A DNA stretch of 64,000 bases from JAENVT01 sp963773085 (lineage in GTDB: Bacteria > Actinomycetota > Acidimicrobiia > Acidimicrobiales > Ilumatobacteraceae). Below the pieces are notes generated by a model, which saw nothing but the letters and a program-made list of their open reading frames with translations, did no database searches and had not been told where the DNA came from. Positions 59,149 to 64,000 of the stretch are shown here, piece after piece. Position 1 is the first letter of the stretch. Each line of letters opens with the position of its first letter. The DNA is taken from the NCBI GenBank assembly GCA_963773085.1, contig CAVYZS010000010.1, positions 282,200 to 346,199 of the forward strand. The letters run 5' to 3'. Both the position numbers and the translations under genes were made by a program.

Positions 59149-59695
59149 CTACTGCGCTGCAGGCGCCTTCTTGGCCGGAGCCTTCTTGGCCGGAGCCTTC
59201 TTGGCCGGAGCCTTCTTCGCTGCAGGCGCCTTCTTGGCCGGAGCCTTCTTGGCCGGAGCCTTCTTGGCTGCAGGCGCCTTCTTGGCTGCAGCCTTCTTGG
59301 CCGGAGCCTTCTTGGCCGGAGCCTTGCGGGCGACAACCTTGGCGACGCCCGATGGTCCTGCGGCCGGCGACTTCGTGGCAGCCTTCTTGGCTGTCGCCTT
59401 CGAAGCCAGGCCGAGCTTGCCGGCAGCCTCTTCGACGCCGCACTTCGACCTCGTCGAGACGGTGGGCGAAGCGGCCGAGCTGCTTGGAAACCTCGGCCTG
59501 GATCAGGCTGACGAAGTGCTCGGTCTGGGCGCGGCCACGATCGACCAGATTCTGAATCGTCTTCTCGGCGTCCTTGCGGCGCAGTTCACCGGCCTTGACG
59601 AAGTCGGAGACGATCTTTTCGGCGTTCTTCTGTGACATGTCGGTGAACTCCACACCGGTGTCGAGAAGTCGTTTGAGGGTTTCGGAACCTTTCAT
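59149..59695 (-). CDS. Phasin-like protein with histone-H1-like KKAP tail; one frame break
   Basis: About 182 residues. The N-terminal 85 residues form an amphipathic helical, phasin/PhaF-like part (NAEKIVSDFVKAGELRRKDA, AEVSKQLGRFAHRLDEVEV). The tail is a repeat of AKKAP/AKKAA units, at least twelve, ending KKAPAAQ, like histone H1 and mycobacterial HupB tails, and should bind DNA or polyphosphate. The frame changes near 59437; the restored join is EEAAGKLGLASKATAKKAA. It starts overlapping the HAD gene stop and ends just before tlyA. PHA-granule binding and nucleoid binding are both possible; no PHA genes are here. Confidence 0.78.
59165..59332. repeat. 15-bp coding repeat array (KKAPA units)
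   Basis: About eleven near-identical copies of GCCTTCTTGGCCGGA (plus-strand reading), with some units reading GGCTGCAGGC, encode the alternating Lys-Lys-Ala-Pro-Ala tail of the phasin-like protein. Copy number is likely variable and the region is prone to assembly collapse. Confidence 0.85.
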
Positions 59696-60526
59696 CCGGG
59701 CAGCCTACCGCCGCTGACACCCTGCGCAATCAGGACCTTTGCCACTCCCGCGAGATCCGCGGCGGTCAGATCGGGGCGTGGCGCGACCGCTGCGCCGGGT
59801 GCGGTGATTCCCGACTCGACGTGCGCGTAGCGACAGCCGAGCGTCGCCGCCATCAATCCATCCGTCTCCGGTCGATCACCGACCATCACCGCGCCTCGCG
59901 CTGCCAGGTCGCCGATCGTCGCCCGTACCAACGCGGCCATCGGCTCGTGCGGTTTCCCGGCAACGATCGGCGTAACACCCGAGGCGGTGACGATCGAGGC
60001 CAGGATCGCTCCACCACCGGGAATCGGACCATCGGGTGTCGGGTATGTGGCGTCATCGTTCGTGCCGATGAGGCGGGCACCGTTTCGCACAGCACGACTG
60101 GCACGGAGCATGGCCTCGTAGTCGAACGTGCGGTGAAAGCCGACGACAACCACATCGACATCGTCGGCACGATCGTCGAGCACGACGACCGCACCTCGTC
60201 CGACCACCGCCTCGGCGACTCCCTCGCCGCCGCACACCAGCACCCGCTCATCGGGCTCGATCAGCAGCGCCGCGGCGGTTGCCGAGGTCAAGACGTCGCC
60301 GGCGGCCGGAATGCCGATGGCCAGCAGCGATTCCTCCTGCACTTCGACGCGAGCCGCTGAGTTGTTGGTGACGAACAGAACTCGGTGACCGGCGGCTCGC
60401 AAGTGGGCGATCTGCGTCGACCGAACCGGGAATCGGTTGGTGCGCCAACCAGACGACACCGTCGAGATCACAAAGTACGACGCATGGACCGTCGGGCGAC
60501 GGCGAGGCACCGGAGGGCTGCTGCAC
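59692..60526 (-). CDS. HAD-IIA hydrolase (NagD / glycerol-phosphate phosphatase-like); one frame break
   Basis: About 278 residues. Motif I is VVLCDLDGVVWLA (two aspartates), motif II FVTNNSAAR, then VVVGFHRTFDYEAM, GTNDDATYPTPDG of the C2 cap and motif III/IV AGKPHEP...VMVGDRPETDGLMA. In M. tuberculosis the protein at this place (Rv1692) is reported as a glycerol-3-phosphate phosphatase. The frame shifts near 60415. The GTG start at 60526 is uncertain. The stop overlaps the ATG of the phasin-like gene. Confidence 0.88.
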
Positions 60527-60563
60527 CTGGCCATGTTGGCATGCCAGATGCCAACCTGTAGGC

Positions 60564-61778
60564 GTGCCCCGATTCGAACCGTTTGCCGCCCTGCGCTACG
60601 CCCGTCGCGAACCCCTCGACGAGGTGACAGCTCCGCCGTACGACGTACTTTCATCTGTCGACGTCGACACTCTGCTGGCCCGCCACGACCACAACATCGT
60701 GGCGATCGACGTTCCACTCGATCGCGACGGCCCGCGTCGATATGACCTCGCTGCATCTCGCCTGACGAGGTGGATCAGCGACGGTGTGCTGCTGAGCGAC
60801 GCATCGCCCTCGCTCACGCTGTACCGCATGGAATTCACCGACAGCACTGGTCGCCAACGACGCACCGTCGGGGTCATCGGGGCGCTCGAGGTCGTCGACG
60901 AGGGAGCCGATGGAGTCCTGCCCCATGAGCGCACGACCCCAAAGGCCAAGACCGATCGACTCGATCTCACCCGTGCGACGCATTCGAATCTCTCGCCGGT
61001 GTGGGGCCTGTCGTTGACCCTCGGGTTGACCGGGTTACTCGAGGATCAGGGCGAACCGGTGGGGCGATGCGTCGACGAGCAGGGCGTCGTTCACCTCGTC
61101 GAGCGAGTCGTCGACGCCGGTCGCATGGAAGCGATCAGCGCGGCCGTAGCCGCGAGCCCGGTGTTGATCGCCGATGGCCATCACCGATACGCGATCAGCC
61201 GCACGTATCGCGACGAGGTGCGCGGTGCAACCGGTCACATGGACACAGATGCCGAGTTGACCATGGCCTACGTCGCCGAACTCATCGGTGAGCAGTTGAG
61301 CATCGACCCGATCCACCGCGTATACCGGGGAATCACCGCTGGCGCCCTTACTGCTCACCTGTCGTCGTACGGCACCATCGAAGACGCCGGAACCATCACC
61401 GGGCGCGTCGCCGCCGAGACGATCGATCGTGGGGCGATGTGCATCGTGCGTCCCGACGGGACCGGCACCTGGCTCACGCCATCGCCGGTCACCTTCGAAG
61501 GGGTTCGGGCACTCGACGGCGCCTACCTCGAACACGCGCTCACCGACCTGCACGGCGACGATGGTGAGATGATCGATGTCGGCTACCAGCACGGGGTCCA
61601 GAACGTGATCGATCTGCTCAGTCGACGCGAGGCCGACGTGGCCGTACTGATCCGTCCGACGGGCATCGACGAGATTCGGCGCACGGCGATCGAACGTCTG
61701 CTGATGCCACCGAAGTCGACCTTCTTCACCCCGAAGCTGCGAACCGGTCTGGTGATCAGACCACTCAGGCAACCGTGA
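60564..61778 (+). CDS. DUF1015-family protein
   Basis: 404 residues, intact, GTG start. It has the marks of DUF1015: EVTAPPYDVLSS near the start, HERTTPKAKTDRLDLTRAT, the central DGHHRYAISRTYRDE, and the C-terminal MPPKSTFFTPKLRTGLVIRP. The DGHHR block and the KSTFFxPK block are nearly invariant, suggesting an enzyme, but I know of no firmly established reaction. It is divergent from the HAD gene with a 37-bp gap and overlaps the aldolase gene by 14 bp at the 3' end. Confidence 0.9.
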   Translation: MPRFEPFAALRYARREPLDEVTAPPYDVLSSVDVDTLLARHDHNIVAIDVPLDRDGPRRYDLAASRLTRWISDGVLLSDASPSLTLYRMEFTDSTGRQRRTVGVIGALEVVDEGADGVLPHERTTPKAKTDRLDLTRATHSNLSPVWGLSLTLGLTGLLEDQGEPVGRCVDEQGVVHLVERVVDAGRMEAISAAVAASPVLIADGHHRYAISRTYRDEVRGATGHMDTDAELTMAYVAELIGEQLSIDPIHRVYRGITAGALTAHLSSYGTIEDAGTITGRVAAETIDRGAMCIVRPDGTGTWLTPSPVTFEGVRALDGAYLEHALTDLHGDDGEMIDVGYQHGVQNVIDLLSRREADVAVLIRPTGIDEIRRTAIERLLMPPKSTFFTPKLRTGLVIRPLRQP

Positions 61779-62832
61779 TCGAGGCGTCGAGGTAGACATC
61801 CTGAATCGCATTGAGCAACGCCGCGCCCTCTGACATCGGCCGTTGAAACGACTTTCGGCCGGAAATCAGGCCTTGGCCACCTGCACGCTTGTTGATCACG
61901 GCAGTCCGCACCGCCGCGGCAAGATCGCCGTCGCCCTTGCTCTCACCTCCGCTGTTGATCAAACCGATGCGGCCCATGTAACAGTTCACTACCTGCCAAC
62001 GGGCGAGATCGATGGGATGATCCGTAGTCAGCTTGTCGTACACCAAGGGATTGGTCTTACCGTACGAACTCGTCGAGAGCCCGCTGAGCGCGTTGTACCC
62101 GCCGTTGTTCTCCGGCTGCTTCTGCTTGATGATGTCGGCCTCGATCGTGACGCCGAGATGATTGGCCTGACCGGTGAGGTCGGCGGACACCTCGTAGTTG
62201 ACGCCCTCGACCTTGAAGGCTTGGTTACGTGTGTAGCACCACAGAACGGTGAACATGCCGAGGTCGTGGGCCTCCTTGAAGGACTTCGAGACCTCTTGGA
62301 GTTGGCGGGTGCTGTTGTCGGAACCGAAGTAGATCGTTGCGCCGACGCCAGAGGCGCCGAGATCGAAGGCCTGCTTGGCGGAACCGAACATCACCTGATC
62401 CGCCTTGTTGGGATATGTCAACAGCTCGTTGTGGTTGACCTTGACGATGAACGGAATGCGATGGGCGTACTTCCGGCTGATCGCGCCGAGCACACCGAAC
62501 GTCGTCGCCACCGCGTTGCACCCACCCTCGATCGCCAGCTCGACGATGTTGGCAGGGTCGAAGTACAACGGGTTGGGAGCGAACGACGCCGCCGCGGAAT
62601 GTTCGATGCCTTGGTCGACGGGCAGGATCGACAGATAGCCCGTGTTCGCCAGACGGCCGTGACCGTAGAGCTGCCCGAGACTGCGCAGGACAGCCGGCGA
62701 TCGGTCGGAGATCGCCAACGACCGATCGAGAAAGTCCGGACCGGCGAGCATCAATTGCTCGCGTGGGACACCGGCACACACATGGTTCAACAACATCTCG
62801 GCGTCGGCGCCGAGCAGGGTGGACACGTCCAC
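61765..62832 (-). CDS. Class I fructose-bisphosphate aldolase (DhnA/FbaB type)
   Basis: 355 residues, intact. The pattern VDQGIEHSAAASFAPNP, PFIVKVNHNELLTYP (Schiff-base Lys region), GATIYFGSDNSTRQLQE and GLINSGGESKGDGD is that of the bacterial FbaB/DhnA aldolases, which cleave fructose 1,6-bisphosphate without a metal. I chose the GTG at 62832, which has GAGGAG five bases upstream, over the in-frame ATG at 62862; that ATG lies inside an inverted repeat. Actinobacteria usually rely on class II aldolase, so this may be a second enzyme. Confidence 0.9.
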   Translation of the reverse strand: MDVSTLLGADAEMLLNHVCAGVPREQLMLAGPDFLDRSLAISDRSPAVLRSLGQLYGHGRLANTGYLSILPVDQGIEHSAAASFAPNPLYFDPANIVELAIEGGCNAVATTFGVLGAISRKYAHRIPFIVKVNHNELLTYPNKADQVMFGSAKQAFDLGASGVGATIYFGSDNSTRQLQEVSKSFKEAHDLGMFTVLWCYTRNQAFKVEGVNYEVSADLTGQANHLGVTIEADIIKQKQPENNGGYNALSGLSTSSYGKTNPLVYDKLTTDHPIDLARWQVVNCYMGRIGLINSGGESKGDGDLAAAVRTAVINKRAGGQGLISGRKSFQRPMSEGAALLNAIQDVYLDASITVA

Positions 62833-62854
62833 GACACTCCTCGAAATTCGTTCA

Positions 62855-62890
62855 CGACCCATCGTGGGTCGGCACCACCACGTGGTGGTG
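62855..62890. promoter_or_regulatory. Two adjacent palindromes upstream of the aldolase gene
   Basis: CACCACCACGTGGTGGTG at 62873-62890 is a perfect 18-bp palindrome. Directly next to it, CGACCCA (62855-62861) and TGGGTCG (62865-62871) form a second perfect repeat around TCG. They lie 23-58 bases upstream of the chosen aldolase start and 27 bases past the stop of the SSB-like gene. They could be operator sites for the aldolase gene or an end-of-transcript structure for the upstream gene; the lack of a loop in the first favours a protein-binding site. Confidence 0.6.
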
Positions 62891-62916
62891 CAGCCCTTTG
62901 ATCGTACCGTGCCGAG

Positions 62917-63252
62917 CTACGCAGCACCGAGGGCGTTGACAGTACGTTCAAGGACGCGTTGTGCCAAACGCCGCTTGGTGATCTCGCAGACCTCGATGGC
63001 AACGACCTCGGTACGGCTCTGAGTGCCCGACGGGCCACGATAGAAGCGCCGCTTGACCACGCCGCGCACAACTATGTCGACGCCTGCACCCCAGTCGGGG
63101 ATCACCGGCGGATCGAACCAGGCGACAGGAACGTTGGCCGTCCCGACATCGCTGGTGGTCGTCACCTCCAACGACAACAGGCGGCTACCGGACGAGAGCT
63201 CTCGTAGCACCGGATCGCTCGACAAGCGACCCTGCAAGAAGACAACGTTCAT
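62917..63252 (-). CDS. SSB-family single-stranded DNA-binding protein, short
   Basis: 111 residues. It begins MNVVFLQGRLSSDPVLRE, the start of an SSB-type OB fold, with RLLSLEVTTTSD, VPVAWFDPP and KRRFYRGPSGTQSRTE corresponding to the later strands. It lacks the acidic C-terminal tail that recruits partners in housekeeping SSB, so it is likely an accessory SSB-like protein. GGAGG lies nine bases before the ATG at 63252. Upstream are tandem repeats. Confidence 0.8.
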   Translation of the reverse strand: MNVVFLQGRLSSDPVLRELSSGSRLLSLEVTTTSDVGTANVPVAWFDPPVIPDWGAGVDIVVRGVVKRRFYRGPSGTQSRTEVVAIEVCEITKRRLAQRVLERTVNALGAA

Positions 63253-63348
63253 GATGGACGACCTCCGACACGCCGCACGTGGGCGCACTTTGCTGAATTG
63301 TTCGGGGGAAGTCGCAATCTGGATCTACGAGCACACCGTACCAACCCA

Positions 63349-63388
63349 GCCGTAGCAACCGTGCCGTAGCAACCGTGCCGTAGCAATA
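63349..63388. repeat. Three 14-bp tandem repeats upstream of the SSB-like gene
   Basis: GCCGTAGCAACCGT occurs at 63349 and 63363 without a mismatch, and a partial third copy (GCCGTAGCAATA) starts at 63377. They lie about 100 bases before the SSB-like start, in the gap to the TPR gene, and may be a regulatory array or simple repeat. Confidence 0.8.
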
Positions 63389-63423
63389 CGCTGTGATGTG
63401 ATACCGCGGGCCGGGTTTCCGCC

Positions 63424-64000
63424 CTATCTACCCAGGCCGTGGAGCCGATCGGTGACGTCGGCGAACCGTGGGTCGATCTCGGCGATCATTCCGAAGAATC
63501 GGCGAGCCTTGATGATGTCGCCGGAGCGGTCGTGAAGGTCACCGAGCACATACCACTGCCGCAGGTGGTGTTCGCGGACCTTCTTGGGCACGTCGGCGCC
63601 CCGCTCCATCAGCTTCAGCGCACCCTTCAAATCACCCCGATCGGCCATCGCTCCGGCAGCGACGATCCGGCTCTCGGCCATCAGCTCCGGTCCCGGGGAA
63701 CCCTCGCGCACCTCGAGCCAGAGCTGGTCGACGAGGTCGTAGCGCTTGAGCGCCCGGTAGCAGTCCGCCAGAACGGCGTGGTGGTTCAAGGTGCGGTCGA
63801 GTTGCCTGGCGACCTCCAATTCAGCTGCAGCCTTTCGCCACTGCCCCGTGCGGTACAACGCCAGCCCGGCAATCTCGTGACCGAACGCCATCGTCGGAAG
63901 GTCACGCAGCACCGGTTGGACCATCCGTCGGGCATCGTCGAAGCGCCCTCGATCAAGAGCGTCGGCGGCGGTCGCCAGCCGCTCGCGGTACTTTGCTGCT
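63424..64000 (-). CDS. TPR-repeat protein (5' end outside window)
   Basis: 192 codons are visible, open to the right edge. It is helical with TPR-like repeats: ALDRGRFDDARRMVQPVL, FGHEIAGLALYRTGQWRKAA, HHAVLADCYRALKRYDLV, and DRSGDIIKARRFFGMIAEI. Such proteins are scaffolds for protein-protein contact. In mycobacteria a TPR-type gene (Rv1691) precedes the Rv1692 phosphatase; here DUF1015, aldolase and SSB-like genes lie between. Function is unknown. Confidence 0.85.
   Translation of the reverse strand, partial: AAKYRERLATAADALDRGRFDDARRMVQPVLRDLPTMAFGHEIAGLALYRTGQWRKAAAELEVARQLDRTLNHHAVLADCYRALKRYDLVDQLWLEVREGSPGPELMAESRIVAAGAMADRGDLKGALKLMERGADVPKKVREHHLRQWYVLGDLHDRSGDIIKARRFFGMIAEIDPRFADVTDRLHGLGR

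Noticed and set aside
59165..59332. Regular short repeats that could be taken for a CRISPR array
   Set aside because: The unit is 15 bp without spacers and codes in frame for KKAPA residues.
62832..62862. Start of the aldolase at the ATG at 62862
   Set aside because: The in-frame GTG at 62832 has GAGGAG five bases upstream, while the ATG lies in an inverted repeat and lacks a ribosome-binding site.

Overview
The window is GC-rich and carries an actinobacterial gene repertoire: F420/FMN-type luciferase-like oxidoreductases, DprE1/DprE2, an AftD-like arabinofuranosyltransferase, a KKAP-tailed phasin/H1-like protein, and a tlyA-nadK-recN ... pyrG-NUDIX-xerD ... scpA-scpB-rluB order that I recall as matching the Mycobacterium tuberculosis Rv1691-Rv1711 neighbourhood. 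The absence of Emb proteins, the peptidase and oxidoreductase content and the general style suggest a member of the Acidimicrobiia (Ilumatobacter-like) rather than a mycobacterium. That placement is inference; no phylogeny was run.

Layout. (1) 1-12.5 kb is a catabolic and sulfur-related region: an AhpD-like fragment, two luciferase-like oxidoreductases, a NitT/TauT-type ABC ATPase followed by a rhodanese and an SDR, a metY/CoA-binding pair, a creatininase-family amidase, a three-subunit xanthine-dehydrogenase-type molybdoenzyme, a PPK2 kinase and a DUF5522 miniprotein. (2) 12.5-18.5 kb is a complete peptide/nickel-type ABC importer operon (binding protein, two permeases, two ATPases) with a recognisable promoter and a strong hairpin after the binding-protein gene. 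(3) 18.5-45.7 kb is a large envelope-glycan locus: GT-C membrane glycosyltransferases, a PIG-V-like mannosyltransferase, an AftD-like protein, polyprenol-phosphate-sugar synthases, two OafA-type acyltransferases with SGNH tails, a degenerate SGNH protein, a 1347-residue three-module membrane protein, a GT4 enzyme, and the set UbiA (DPPR synthase), HAD phosphatase, DprE1 and DprE2, which makes polyprenyl-phospho-arabinose. (4) 45.7-64 kb is housekeeping: aroA-tyrA-rluB-scpB-scpA, trpS, HD protein-xerD, NUDIX, pyrG, PAP2, recN-nadK-tlyA, a phasin/H1-like protein, a HAD-IIA phosphatase, DUF1015, class I aldolase, an SSB-like protein and a TPR protein.

How they work together. UbiA would transfer 5-phosphoribose to polyprenyl phosphate, the overlapping HAD protein is the best local candidate to remove the 5-phosphate, and DprE1/DprE2 epimerise the ribose to arabinose. 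The AftD-like enzyme and the GT-C proteins would use polyprenyl-phospho sugars on the outer face of the membrane, and the acyltransferases would decorate the product. Two polyprenol-phosphate sugar synthases in the same locus could supply further lipid-linked donors.

Sequence quality. Many genes, including essential ones (aroA, scpA, scpB, dprE1, tyrA), are split into two or more frames. Where I could resolve the break, it is mostly one extra base, usually G or C. I treat these as probable assembly or base-calling errors, annotate each as one CDS over its full span, and give the approximate break positions. Breaks are dense at 3.4-24.5 kb, rare at 24.5-36.6 kb, and scattered after that. No tRNA, rRNA, CRISPR array, IS element or prophage was seen, and no stretch over 300 bp lacks a gene.
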